Shown: positions 28,086 through 36,272 of the stretch, one piece after another
How the letters are laid out: every line of letters begins with the position of its first letter
Position numbering within the stretch: the stretch's first letter is position 1
From: Crossiella cryophila
Lineage (GTDB): Bacteria; Actinomycetota; Actinomycetes; Mycobacteriales; Pseudonocardiaceae
DNA: 64,000 nt
Direction of reading: 5' to 3'
Assembly: GCF_014204915.1 (NCBI RefSeq)
Contig: NZ_JACHMH010000001.1
Coordinates: 9,957,501-10,021,500 of the forward strand
Position numbers and translations under genes: made by a program
Notes under the pieces: model-generated
Seen by the model: the letters and a program-made list of their open reading frames with translations, nothing else
Database searches by the model: none
Told to the model about the DNA's origin: nothing

Positions 28086-29660
28086 GTGACAGGGAAATCA
28101 GGAGTGCTCAGGGTGCTGCTGGCGGCCGTGCTCGGCGCCGGTGTGCTGACGGGGGTCGCTTCGGCGAGCCCGGCGGCGTTGGCGTTGACCGACACCGGCC
28201 CGGTGCTGGGGACGGTGGCCACGGATCACCGTTCGTTCCAGGGCATCCCGTACGCGACGCCGCCGGTCGGCGAGCTGCGCTGGGGCTCGCCGCGGCCGGC
28301 ACCGCGCTGGCGCGGGATCCGGGACGCCCGCCGCCCCGGCCCGGAGTGCGCGCAGAACCGGGGCATCCTCGGCGAGCAGGCCAGGACGGCCGAGGATTGC
28401 CTGTACCTCAACGTGACCACGCCGAAGGTCCGCGGCACCCGGCCGCTGCCGGTGCTGGTGTGGTTGCACGGCGGCGGTTTCCGCAACGGGGCCGGCAGCA
28501 AGTACGACCCGGCCGCGCTGGCCGCCCGCGCCGACGTGGTGGTGGTGACGCTCAACTACCGCCTCGGCGTGTTCGGTTTCCTGGCCCATCCGGCGCTGGA
28601 CGCGGGCAACCTGGGCATCCAGGACCAGCAGGCCGCACTGCACTGGGTGCGCCGCAACGCCGCCGCGTTCGGCGGGAACCCCGGCAACGTCACGGTTTTC
28701 GGCGAGTCCGCCGGTGGGGTGAGCGCCTGCGCGCACCTGTTCTCGCCCCGCTCGGCCGGGTTGTTCCACCGCGCGATCGTCCAAAGTGGACCGTGTGCGA
28801 TGACCTCCTGGCCCACCTCCGGCACCTGGCTGCCCCGCCCGAAGGCCAGGGCCGAGGCGGACGCGACCGCCTTCGCCACCCGGCTCGGCTGCACCGAGCC
28901 CGCCACCGCCGCCACCTGCCTGCACGCCAAACCCGCGGCGGAACTGCTGGCCAAGGCCGGGCACGAACTCGGCCCGGTCACCGGCGATCCGATCCTGCCG
29001 CTGGATCCGGTGGCGGCGCTGGCCGCAGGCCGGTTCAACCGGGTCCCGGTCATGCACGGCACCACCCGGGACGAGCACGCCACCTTCCTGGCCCGCGAAC
29101 TGCTCGGCCTGCCACCGGTGTCCGCGGCGAGTTACCCAGCCGAACTGACCGCGATCTTCGGCCAGTCGGACGCGGCCAGGATCGCCGCCGAGTACCCGCT
29201 GACCGGCTACGGCAGTCCGTCCGAGGCGATGACCGCGGTGCTCACCGACGCCTACTGGGCCCGCGCCGCCGCGACCACCCACCGCGCGCTGGCCCGGCAC
29301 GTGCCGACCTACGCCTACGAGTTCGCCGACACCGAGGCGCCCTGGGTGAGCACCGTCGCCCCGCTGAGCTACCGGACCGGGGCCTTCCACGCCGCCGAAC
29401 TTAACTACCTGTTCGCCGCCGAGTACTTCACCGGCACCCGACTCCGCCCTGATCAGCGGGAACTGGCCAACACGATGATCGACTACTGGACCCGGTTCGC
29501 CCGCACCGGCGATCCCAACGGCCCCGGCCGCCCCCGCTGGGCACCGTCCACCCCGGCAACCGACCTGGTCCAGGCCCTGGCCCCGAGTCGTGACGGCATC
29601 GGGCCGGTCGACCTGGCCGCCGGGCACCAGGCGGAGTTCTGGCGCGGACTGGGCAGATGA
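28086..29660 (+). CDS. Secreted type-B carboxylesterase/lipase
   Basis: The roughly 524-residue protein begins with a signal peptide (VLLAAVLGAGVLTGVASASPAA). Type-B esterase signatures follow: FQGIPYATPPVGELRW, EDCLYLNV, oxyanion WLHGGGF, and the nucleophile loop VFGESAGG with Ser208. The later TTRDEH and FHAAELNYLF regions supply the expected acid and histidine. It hydrolyses carboxylic esters outside the cytoplasm; the natural substrate is unknown. GTG 28086 is taken as start; GTG 28104, behind AGGGA, would give a slightly shorter signal peptide. It sits 71 nt after the methyltransferase gene on the same strand, so co-transcription is possible. Confidence 0.92.
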   Translation: MTGKSGVLRVLLAAVLGAGVLTGVASASPAALALTDTGPVLGTVATDHRSFQGIPYATPPVGELRWGSPRPAPRWRGIRDARRPGPECAQNRGILGEQARTAEDCLYLNVTTPKVRGTRPLPVLVWLHGGGFRNGAGSKYDPAALAARADVVVVTLNYRLGVFGFLAHPALDAGNLGIQDQQAALHWVRRNAAAFGGNPGNVTVFGESAGGVSACAHLFSPRSAGLFHRAIVQSGPCAMTSWPTSGTWLPRPKARAEADATAFATRLGCTEPATAATCLHAKPAAELLAKAGHELGPVTGDPILPLDPVAALAAGRFNRVPVMHGTTRDEHATFLARELLGLPPVSAASYPAELTAIFGQSDAARIAAEYPLTGYGSPSEAMTAVLTDAYWARAAATTHRALARHVPTYAYEFADTEAPWVSTVAPLSYRTGAFHAAELNYLFAAEYFTGTRLRPDQRELANTMIDYWTRFARTGDPNGPGRPRWAPSTPATDLVQALAPSRDGIGPVDLAAGHQAEFWRGLGR

Positions 29661-29740
29661 TCTTCAGTCAAGCCCCGACCCCGGGATCCGCGCACCGGTA
29701 GAGTCGGACTTAACAGACACTCGATGATCGGAGATACGGC

Positions 29741-30139
29741 ATGCGCGCAGCTCGTCCAGTGGCCACCGTTCTGCTGACCCTGGGCCTGTTCGGCGGCCTT
29801 GCCGGCTGCGGCGCGCTCCAGCAGGCGACCGACACCGCGAACAAGGTGGGCGACGCGGCCAACAAGGCCACGCTGTGCATCGACGCGCTGAAGCTGGCCG
29901 GCTTCACCCCGAACGCCGCGGACCCGCAGAAGGCCCTCGAAGAGAGCCAGAAGAAGGCCAAGGAGCTGGAGGCGCTGGCCGCCAAGGCCGGCGACACCAC
30001 GCTCAAGACCGCCATCGACGACATGGCCAAGACGATGAACTCGGTGACGCTGAAGGACTTCGGCCCGGAGGCGCTGGCCACCTGGCTCAAGACCAAGACC
30101 GACCAGCTCGCCAAGCTGACCACCGCCTGCGGTAGCTGA
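29741..30139 (+). CDS. Small lipoprotein
   Basis: A 132-residue protein with a clear lipoprotein signal: basic start, hydrophobic run and lipobox LAGC, so the mature protein begins at the lipid-modified cysteine (about residue 23). The rest is helical and charged (QKALEESQKKAKELEALAAK), with two further cysteines that could pair. I do not recognise the function. It is anchored to the outer face of the membrane. It appears monocistronic and ends in a hairpin. Confidence 0.8.
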   Translation: MRAARPVATVLLTLGLFGGLAGCGALQQATDTANKVGDAANKATLCIDALKLAGFTPNAADPQKALEESQKKAKELEALAAKAGDTTLKTAIDDMAKTMNSVTLKDFGPEALATWLKTKTDQLAKLTTACGS

Positions 30140-30146
30140 TTCGCCC

Positions 30147-30181
30147 GATATGCCCGGTCGCCCCGCGCGGCCGGGCATATC
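30147..30181 (+). terminator. Hairpin after the lipoprotein gene
   Basis: GATATGCCCGG and its exact complement form an 11-bp stem around a 13-nt loop, 8 nt after the stop codon. Confidence 0.75.
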
Positions 30182-30255
30182 GCCCGCGACCGAACGGATG
30201 ACGCGGGTTGACGCTGTCCTCGGCACGCTCGTAGCCTCGGTTCCACCGCCCCAAT

Positions 30256-30267
30256 GAAAACGTTTTC
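30256..30267 (+). promoter_or_regulatory. Candidate LacI-family operator
   Basis: GAAAACGTTTTC is a perfect 12-bp palindrome with the central CG and A/T arms typical of LacI/GalR-type repressor sites. It lies 22 nt before the ATG of the DUF1080 gene, where binding would block transcription or the ribosome site. The cognate repressor is not in the window. Confidence 0.65.
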
Positions 30268-30288
30268 GTTGCGGGAAGGATGGTCACC

Positions 30289-30963
30289 ATGCTTCGTCGT
30301 CCACTATGGACACTGCTGGCCGGGATCGTGTTGCTGGGCACGGCTTTCGCCACGCCGGCGGCAGCCGACCCGGTGCTCAAGCCCATGTTCGACGGGAAAA
30401 CCCTCGACGGCTGGACCGCATCCAAACCGGGTGAGTACCTGGTCAAGGACGGGGCGATCCACAGCACCGGCAAGTCCAGGGGCTGGCTGTACTACAACAA
30501 GCAGCAGGCAGGCACCTTCCGCTGGCTGTTCCACCTGCGCCAGGTCAAGGGCAACCACGCGCCCTCGGTGCTGATCTGGGGCGTCACCCAGCCGATCAAC
30601 GGACTGGGCGCCATCCAGTTCCAGCCGCCCAACGGCGGTCACTGGGACTACCGGCCGGGGCACAACAACAGCGGCAAGGAGTTCTTCACCAAGTACCCCC
30701 ACCCCAAGTGGGACGTGAAGAAGTGGACCCAGTGCGAGATCGTGGGCAACCAGGCCACCGGGATCGCGCGGATGGCCTGCTGCCCGCTGCCGGACGGGGC
30801 CACCAGGTGCAAGGCCACCGAGGTGCTGGCGTTCAAGGACAAGAAGGCGGCCAGGGTCGGACCGCTGGCGATCCAGATCCACAACTCCGGCATCGAGGAC
30901 GAGTACAAGAACCTCCAGCTCGAGTACCCGGTGGCCGATCCGGACAAGCTGATCACCACCTGA
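30289..30963 (+). CDS. Secreted DUF1080 / 3-keto-disaccharide-hydrolase-like protein
   Basis: The protein (224 residues) has a signal peptide (RPLWTLLAGIVLLGTAFATPAAA), then MFDGKTLDGW, the opening signature of the DUF1080 concanavalin-like fold, and YLVKDGAIHSTGKSRGWLYY. Characterised members cleave 3-keto-glycosides and others bind glycans. The C-terminal IQIHNSGIEDEYKNLQLEY is also typical of the family. Two Cys pairs suggest disulfides outside the cell. ATG 30289 is preferred because GGGAAGG lies 9 nt upstream; ATG 30280 directly abuts it. The LacI-type palindrome upstream fits control by sugar. Confidence 0.85.
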   Translation: MLRRPLWTLLAGIVLLGTAFATPAAADPVLKPMFDGKTLDGWTASKPGEYLVKDGAIHSTGKSRGWLYYNKQQAGTFRWLFHLRQVKGNHAPSVLIWGVTQPINGLGAIQFQPPNGGHWDYRPGHNNSGKEFFTKYPHPKWDVKKWTQCEIVGNQATGIARMACCPLPDGATRCKATEVLAFKDKKAARVGPLAIQIHNSGIEDEYKNLQLEYPVADPDKLITT

Positions 30964-30988
30964 GCGCGGGCGGGCCGCCACCCGCCCC

Positions 30989-31019
30989 ACCGGTCCAGAC
31001 CACTTTGGTCTGGACCCAT
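30989..31019. promoter_or_regulatory. Hairpin made of two DasR-like boxes
   Basis: GGTCCAGACCA (30992-31002) and its exact complement (31006-31016) form an 11-bp stem with a 3-nt loop, positioned as terminator of the DUF1080 gene. Each arm also matches the core of the dre box bound by DasR in Streptomyces (ACTGGTCTAGACCACT): the first, at 30989-31004, fits at 14 of 16 positions, the second, at 31004-31019, at 11 of 16. A chitinase gene follows, so a regulatory role is plausible. Confidence 0.6.
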
Positions 31020-31031
31020 CGCGCTTTTGCC

Positions 31032-31060
31032 GTGACTTGATTCAAGTCATGCAGTAGGCT
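31032..31060 (+). promoter_or_regulatory. Chitinase promoter region with palindrome
   Basis: A perfect 8-1-8 palindrome, TGACTTGATTCAAGTCA, lies at 31033-31049. A possible promoter overlaps it: GTGACT as -35 (31032-31037), 17 nt spacing and TAGGCT as -10 (31055-31060). An operator over the -35 region would suit repression. The promoter elements are weak matches and the assignment is inference. Confidence 0.5.
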
Positions 31061-31092
31061 GACCCTCGCCCGCTGCCAGGAGGGATGTGTCT

Positions 31093-31143
31093 GTGAAGAC
31101 ACCGTCACTGGTGTGCGCTCTGGCCAATACAACCTCACCATAA
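31093..31143 (+). CDS. Possible leader peptide upstream of chitinase gene
   Basis: A 16-codon frame (MKTPSLVCALANTTSP) starts with GTG 8 nt after a strong AGGAGGG and stops with TAA. Three nt later a hairpin begins: ACCGGTTCCGC with GCGGAAACCGGT, one bulge (31146-31174). The chitinase start is 138 nt further on. It may be a leader affecting chitinase expression, or chance. Codons are less GC-biased than in real genes nearby. Confidence 0.3.
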   Translation: MKTPSLVCALANTTSP

Positions 31144-31281
31144 CCACCGGTTCCGCCCAGTAGCGGAAACCGGTTTCCGGTCACGCGTCCGACGTCGCTG
31201 CCGCCCCCTGCCGCCGCGGCCTGGCTTCGTACGCGCGCCGCAGCACCCGTTCAGCCCCTGCCCTGAAAGGGATATATCGCT

Positions 31282-32307
31282 ATGCAATCGATTGCCATTC
31301 GTTCGCGTATGGTTCGCTCTCGTTGGGCCACAACGGGAATCGCCTTGGTCACGGCGGCGGCCGCGATCACCATGGGACTCGCCGCGCCGAGCAGCGCGGC
31401 CCCGGTGGAGAAGGCAGCGGTGGAACCGACCGCGGTGCAGGCACTGCCGCCCGGTTTCCGCAGCGTGGGCTACATGCCGTCCTGGTCCGGCAACGTGAAC
31501 ACCATCCAGTACCGCAAGCTCACCCACATCAACTACGCCTTCGCGCTGCCCAACGCGAACGGGACCCTGCAGGCCATCCCGGACCCGAACAAGCTGCGCT
31601 CGCTGGTGACCCAGGGGCACAACAACGGCGTCAAGGTGTCGCTGGCGATCGGCGGCTGGAACAACGGCAACGACTCGGCCTTCGAGGCGCTGGCGCGCAG
31701 CGCGGGCACCAGGACCGCCTTCGTCAACGCGGTGGTCAACGTGATCAACCAGTACAACCTGGACGGGGTCGACATTGACTGGGAGTACCCGGATCCCGGT
31801 GCCTCCGGCAACAACTTCACCGCGCTGATGCAGCAGCTCAGCGGCGCGCTCAAGCCCAAGGGCAAGCTGCTCACCGCGGCCGTGGTCTCCGGCGGCAGCA
31901 CCGCCAACGGCGTGCAGCCCGCGGTGTTCGGCGTGGTCGACTTCCTCAACATCATGGCCTACGACGGCGGCAGCCCGCACGCCAACTACCAGTGGTCGAT
32001 CGACTCGCTCAACGGCTGGAAGGCCCGCGGCCTGCCCGCGAGCAAGGCCGTGCTGGGCGTGCCCTTCTACAGCAGGCCGAACTACCTGACCTACGCCCAG
32101 ATCGTGGCCATGAACGCGGCCAACGCGCAGAAGGACTGCATCCAGGCCAGTGGCGCGCAGCAGTGCTACAACGGCATCCCCACCATCAAGCGCAAGACCC
32201 AGTGGGCCAAGACCAACGCCGGCGGCATCATGAACTGGGAGCTGTCCCAGGACACCACCGGCGCGACCTCACTGGTCAGCGCGATCTTCGACGCGGCAGG
32301 CAGTTAG
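31282..32307 (+). CDS. Secreted GH18 chitinase
   Basis: The 341-residue protein has a long signal peptide (arginine-rich start, then WATTGIALVTAAAAITMGLAAPSSAA) and a single GH18 catalytic domain. The catalytic signature DGVDIDWEYP places the proton donor at Glu168. The conserved strand SLAIGGW and the late MNWELSQD with the substrate-contacting Trp are present. No carbohydrate-binding module is seen. It should hydrolyse chitin or chitooligosaccharides outside the cell. The long 5' region carries DasR-like boxes, a palindrome and a leader ORF, pointing to N-acetylglucosamine-linked control. ATG 31282 follows AAAGGG. Confidence 0.93.
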   Translation: MQSIAIRSRMVRSRWATTGIALVTAAAAITMGLAAPSSAAPVEKAAVEPTAVQALPPGFRSVGYMPSWSGNVNTIQYRKLTHINYAFALPNANGTLQAIPDPNKLRSLVTQGHNNGVKVSLAIGGWNNGNDSAFEALARSAGTRTAFVNAVVNVINQYNLDGVDIDWEYPDPGASGNNFTALMQQLSGALKPKGKLLTAAVVSGGSTANGVQPAVFGVVDFLNIMAYDGGSPHANYQWSIDSLNGWKARGLPASKAVLGVPFYSRPNYLTYAQIVAMNAANAQKDCIQASGAQQCYNGIPTIKRKTQWAKTNAGGIMNWELSQDTTGATSLVSAIFDAAGS

Positions 32308-32315
32308 CCCACCGG

Positions 32316-32354
32316 GTGTCCGGCCCGCCACCCTGCCGGCGGCGGGCCGGGCAC
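32316..32354. terminator. Hairpin between chitinase and GT87 genes
   Basis: A 14-bp stem with one G-U pair (GTGTCCGGCCCGCC with GGCGGGCCGGGCAC) and an 11-nt loop lies between two convergent genes, so it may serve both. Confidence 0.75.
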
Positions 32355-32357
32355 CTG

Positions 32358-33650
32358 CTATCGACTGACCAGACGGCTCCGGGCAGGCCGGATCGCGAGC
32401 ACCACCAGTGCGACCAGGGTGATCCAGACGTAGGCGTTGCCGGGGAGGTGCTGCCAGAGCGTCCAGCGCAGTTCGCGGTCCTCGGAGCTGGGCACCAGGG
32501 CGAACAACTGCGCGCAGTACAGGGCGAGCACGCTGAGCAGCAGCGCCCAGTGCTGCCAGACCCTGGCGCGGGCGGCGGCGACCAGGAAGGCGGGCACGCA
32601 CCAGACCCAGTGGTGGGACCAGGACACCGGGGAGGCGAGCAGCGCGCCGGCGGCGATGGCCAGCAACGCGATCACCTCGTCCCTGGCCCGCAGCGCCACG
32701 ATGACCGCGAGCAGCATCACCAGTGCGGCAAGTCCCAGCCACAGCAGGGAAATCGCCTCCGGGCCGGGGTTGAGCCGGTGCAGCAGGCCGCGCAGGGACT
32801 GGTTCGGGGCGTAGGCCAGGCCGCCGATGCGGGTCGGGTCGATGAGCGCGCGGAACCAGTACTCGGTGGAATCCGTTGGCGCGGCGAGGAATCCGATCAT
32901 CGCGAGCACCACGAAGGCGCCGACCGCGTTCGCCGCGGCGCGCCAGTCCTTGCGCACCAGGAAGTACAGCACGAACACCGCGGGGGTCAGTTTGATCGCG
33001 GCGGCCAGGCCCACCAGCACCCCGCGCCAGCGCGGATCGCGCACGGCGAAGCAGTCGACGACCACCAGTGCCATCAGCATGATGTTGATCTGGCCGAAGG
33101 CGAGGGTGGAGATCACCGGCTCCATGCCGATCGCCAGCACCGCGGCGCCCGCGCCGACCGTCCAGGCGATTTCCTTGCGCTGGAACAGTTTCCCGGCCAC
33201 CAGCACGCAGACCGCGGTCATCGCCAGGAAGCTGGTGGCGAGCACCAGGGTGTTCATCAGCCAGCCCGGCAACGCGGCGAACACGCTGAACAGCACCGCG
33301 GCGATCGGCGGATAGGTGAACGGCAGCCGCGGTCCCGGCAGCGGGCCGGGGAAGTCGATGTAGAGCGGAATTCCTTGCCACCACGCGAGTCCGCCGTTGC
33401 GGTAGACCTCGAGGTCCAGGAAATACCGGCTCATGAAGGCCAGCGGCAGGCCGATCAGCATCAGCCACCACAGTCCCCACACCACGCGGCGGGCGAGTTC
33501 CCACCGGGGGGTCAGACCGGTGGCGGCTTGGGTCGGCGACGGGGGTCCGGCTGCGACGGCCTGTTTGACCAGCGCCTTCAGGTTCGGCATGGACACTCTT
33601 CGCCGCAGGCCGGGACCGCGTTCCCACTCCGGCGGTGTGACTGTCCTCAT
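32358..33650 (-). CDS. GT87-family membrane glycosyltransferase
   Basis: A 430-residue protein with about ten membrane segments. The first external loop carries the acidic motif of GT-C enzymes (FLDLEVYRNGGLAWWQG) followed by FTYPPIAAVLF, and FGQINIMLMALV comes later. This matches the DUF2029/GT87 family, which includes the polyprenyl-phosphomannose-dependent mannosyltransferase PimE. It probably adds a sugar to a lipid-linked acceptor on the outer face of the membrane. ATG 33590 (MPNLKAL, behind GAAGAG) is an alternative start that would leave more room for the divergent promoter. Confidence 0.85.
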   Translation of the reverse strand: MRTVTPPEWERGPGLRRRVSMPNLKALVKQAVAAGPPSPTQAATGLTPRWELARRVVWGLWWLMLIGLPLAFMSRYFLDLEVYRNGGLAWWQGIPLYIDFPGPLPGPRLPFTYPPIAAVLFSVFAALPGWLMNTLVLATSFLAMTAVCVLVAGKLFQRKEIAWTVGAGAAVLAIGMEPVISTLAFGQINIMLMALVVVDCFAVRDPRWRGVLVGLAAAIKLTPAVFVLYFLVRKDWRAAANAVGAFVVLAMIGFLAAPTDSTEYWFRALIDPTRIGGLAYAPNQSLRGLLHRLNPGPEAISLLWLGLAALVMLLAVIVALRARDEVIALLAIAAGALLASPVSWSHHWVWCVPAFLVAAARARVWQHWALLLSVLALYCAQLFALVPSSEDRELRWTLWQHLPGNAYVWITLVALVVLAIRPARSRLVSR

Positions 33651-33685
33651 AGGAACGTCGGGGGGTCCATCGGCAACTAGTGTCC

Positions 33686-34795
33686 ATGAGCACCACTCGT
33701 AACGCGCCGATGAGCCACGGGGAGTTCCTCGCGCTGAAGCGGTTCCCCGCCCTGGACGGGGTGCGCGCCATCGCCGCGCTGCTCGTCGTGTTCTTCCACA
33801 ACGACGGCCCCGGTCTGTTGCAGGGCTGGCTCGGCGTGCAGGTGTTCTTCGTGCTCTCCGGCTTCCTGATCACGACCCTGTTGCTGCGCGAGCACTCCCG
33901 CACCGGGCGGATCAACCTGCCGAGCTTCTATCGCCGCCGCGCGTTCCGGATCCTGCCGGTGTACTTCGTGGTGCTGTTCCTGACCGCGGCCGGCCTGCTG
34001 ATCGCCGGGCAGTTCAGCTCGAACCCGCTGGGCCGGGACTTCGGGCTCTACCTGGTGTTCTTCAACGAGTTCGGCCTCGGCGGACCGTACGGGCACTCCT
34101 GGTCGCTGGGCATCGAGCAGAAGTTCTACCTGCTCTGGCCGCTGCTGGCCTTCACCCTGCTGCCGCGGGCTCGTCCGCTGGTCACCGCCGGTCTGATGAC
34201 GCTCTCGCTGGCCGTCATCCCGTTCACCGTGGCCGCCGACCCCAAGGGCTGGTCGGTGCACTACTTCACCGTGCTGATCGGCTGCCTGCTCGCGATGATC
34301 ATGCACAACCCGCGTGGTTACGCCATGGTCAAGCCGCTGACCAGGCCCTGGATCGCGGGCGCGGTGTGCCTGCTGTTCGTCGGCGCGCACCTGTCCGTGT
34401 CCACCCTGTCCGACCTGCTGGACAAGGCCGTGTTCGACATCCCCGGCTTCGTCGCGGTGGTGCCCTTCTACGCCTTGGCCGCCGCGTTGCTGATGCCGGC
34501 GCTGCTCGGCCCCGGCCTGCCGCAGCGCGTGCTCTCCACCAAGGTGATGGTCTACCTCGGCGAGCGCTCGTACTCGATCTACCTGGTCCAGTCGATCGCG
34601 CACGGCATCGTGGTGGGACTCGCGCCCGGCGCGTCCGGCCTGCTGCTCGCGGTGCCGGTGTCGCTGGTCGCGATCGGCATCGCCGACCTCTGCTACCGCT
34701 GGGTGGAGCGCCCGATGATCGCGCTGGGCCGCCGCCGTGAGGCCAAGGCGGTCACGGCGCCCGAACCGGTCGGGCACCCGGCGGAGCCGAAGTGA
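33686..34795 (+). CDS. Acyltransferase-3 family membrane protein (OafA-like)
   Basis: The 369-residue protein shows the acyltransferase-3 pattern: ALDGVRAIAALLVVFFH with the catalytic histidine, then GVQVFFVLSGFLITTLLL, FYRRRAFRILPVYF and WSLGIEQKFYLLWPLL, with ten or so membrane segments. Such enzymes transfer acetyl or other acyl groups to sugars of cell-surface polymers or antibiotics. GTG 33680 is another possible start. Its stop overlaps the GTG of the sigma-factor gene (GTGA), so the two are translationally coupled. The short gap to the divergent GT87 gene suggests a shared glycan-related role. Confidence 0.92.
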   Translation: MSTTRNAPMSHGEFLALKRFPALDGVRAIAALLVVFFHNDGPGLLQGWLGVQVFFVLSGFLITTLLLREHSRTGRINLPSFYRRRAFRILPVYFVVLFLTAAGLLIAGQFSSNPLGRDFGLYLVFFNEFGLGGPYGHSWSLGIEQKFYLLWPLLAFTLLPRARPLVTAGLMTLSLAVIPFTVAADPKGWSVHYFTVLIGCLLAMIMHNPRGYAMVKPLTRPWIAGAVCLLFVGAHLSVSTLSDLLDKAVFDIPGFVAVVPFYALAAALLMPALLGPGLPQRVLSTKVMVYLGERSYSIYLVQSIAHGIVVGLAPGASGLLLAVPVSLVAIGIADLCYRWVERPMIALGRRREAKAVTAPEPVGHPAEPK

Positions 34796-35346
34796 CCAGC
34801 CCGCTTGACCGGGACACCTGGGCCCGGCTCTACCACCGCCACGCCCGTGAGCTGCACCGATACCTGTGCTGCCGGGTGGACTCCCAGGTCGCCGACGACC
34901 TGGTGTCGGAGACCTTCCTGACCGCGTGGGAACGCAGGGACAGCTTCGAGCCGGCACGGGCGAGCGCGCGGGCCTGGCTGTTCGGCATCGCGGTCAACCT
35001 GCTGCGCAGGCACACCCGCGCGGAGGGCCGCAGGCTGCGGGCCTGGGCCAGGGAGCACGGGCGGCGGTCGGTGACCGAGCAGGTCGACGAGCACACCGCG
35101 GCGGTGGTGGACGCCCAGTCGCTGGCCACCGACCTGGCCGGGACGCTGGCCGGACTGCGACCCGAGGAACGCGAGGTGCTGCTGATGGTGGCCTGGGCGG
35201 ACCTGACCGCGACCGAGATCGCCGAGGCCACCTCGACCCAGGTGGGCACGGTGCGCACCCGGTTGTTCCGGGCCAGGCGGAAACTGCGGGCCCGCTGTCT
35301 CGGCGGCAGGTCGGCGCTGGTCAGCGACCTGGACGTGGCGAGCTGA
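34792..35346 (+). CDS. ECF-type RNA polymerase sigma factor
   Basis: The 184-residue protein has sigma-70 region 2 (LYHRHARELHRYLCCRV...DDLVSETFLTAWERR) and region 4 (LRPEEREVLLMVAWADLTATEIAEATSTQVGTVRTRLFRARRKLR), with no regions 1 or 3, as in ECF sigma factors. No anti-sigma gene is next to it; instead it is coupled to the acyltransferase gene. Its last 26 nt overlap the 3' end of the convergent ABC ATPase gene. Confidence 0.92.
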   Translation: MTSPLDRDTWARLYHRHARELHRYLCCRVDSQVADDLVSETFLTAWERRDSFEPARASARAWLFGIAVNLLRRHTRAEGRRLRAWAREHGRRSVTEQVDEHTAAVVDAQSLATDLAGTLAGLRPEEREVLLMVAWADLTATEIAEATSTQVGTVRTRLFRARRKLRARCLGGRSALVSDLDVAS

Positions 35347-36235
35347 CGGCCTGCCTGCGGGTCCGCGAGGCCCGCAGGTAGCCCATCACCAGCGATTCCA
35401 GGTCGGGCCGCTCGGCCAGCCAGCCCTCGGGCGCGGCGCCACCGCGGACCAGCACGGTCCGCTGCCGCTCGGTGCCGGAGGAGTCGATGACGGTGCCGGT
35501 GATGTCGGCGGCGGACCCGGCCGGTCCGACCAGCACCTGGTGCTCGGCCAGGGTGTCGCCGATGTCCCCGGCCAGCTGCACCCGGCCCTCGTCGAGCAGC
35601 AGCAGGTGGTCGCAGACATCACCCAGGTCGGTGAGCAGGTGCGAGGACAGCAGCACCGTGGTGCCGCGTTCGGCGACCTCGGTGAGCACGATCCGCAACG
35701 TCTCGTCCCGGGCCAGCGGGTCCAGGTCGGAGAGCGGCTCGTCGAGCAGCAGCACCCTGGGCAACCGGCCCAGCGCCAGCGCGATCGCGACCTGGGTGCG
35801 CGCGCCGACGGACAGCGTGCCCACCTTCGCCTCCCGGTCCACCCCGGCCAGCAGGTCGAGCACCTCCTCGGCCCGCTGCGCCGACCAGCGGCTGTTCAGC
35901 GACGCGCCCGCCCGCATCATCTCGCGCACGGTGAAACCGTCGTAGAGCGGACGGCGCTGGGTCAGCAGCGAGACGTCCGGGTGCATCCGGCCGCGCACCG
36001 GCGCCCCGTGCACGTGGATCTCCCCGCTGCTCGGCCTGGCCAGTCCGGCGATCAGCGACAGCAGCGTGCTCTTGCCGGCGCCGTTCGGCCCCACCAGAGC
36101 GGTCACGCTGCCCGGCGGCAGCGCGAAGTCGCAGTCGCGCAACGCCATCGTGCGGCCGAACTGCTTGGCCACGCCCGTCACCCGGACCGGGCTCGCGTCC
36201 GGACGCGGCAGCGCGGGGGCGTTCATGCCCGGCAT
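35321..36235 (-). CDS. ABC transporter ATP-binding protein with altered signature motif
   Basis: A 304-residue nucleotide-binding subunit: Walker A GPNGAGKST near residue 48, Walker B VLLLDEPLSDLDP, and a switch histidine in LLSSHLL. The signature motif is LSVGARTQ instead of LSGGQ. Glycine is kept at its key position, but the second Gly and the Gln are changed, so ATP turnover may be altered. The C-terminal 80 residues resemble those of the other ATPase in the operon (37687-38559). It is last in the ABC/permease/GntR operon, with a 37-nt gap to the GntR gene, and has no private permease. Confidence 0.9.
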   Translation of the reverse strand: MPGMNAPALPRPDASPVRVTGVAKQFGRTMALRDCDFALPPGSVTALVGPNGAGKSTLLSLIAGLARPSSGEIHVHGAPVRGRMHPDVSLLTQRRPLYDGFTVREMMRAGASLNSRWSAQRAEEVLDLLAGVDREAKVGTLSVGARTQVAIALALGRLPRVLLLDEPLSDLDPLARDETLRIVLTEVAERGTTVLLSSHLLTDLGDVCDHLLLLDEGRVQLAGDIGDTLAEHQVLVGPAGSAADITGTVIDSSGTERQRTVLVRGGAAPEGWLAERPDLESLVMGYLRASRTRRQAVSSPRPGR

Positions 36236-36272
36236 TGTCCACCAACCTCATCAGGACCGGCGAGCGAGCGGG

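Noticed and set aside
30992-31016. Plain terminator only
   Set aside because: The stem arms match the DasR box core and lie before a chitinase gene, so a purely structural reading is incomplete.
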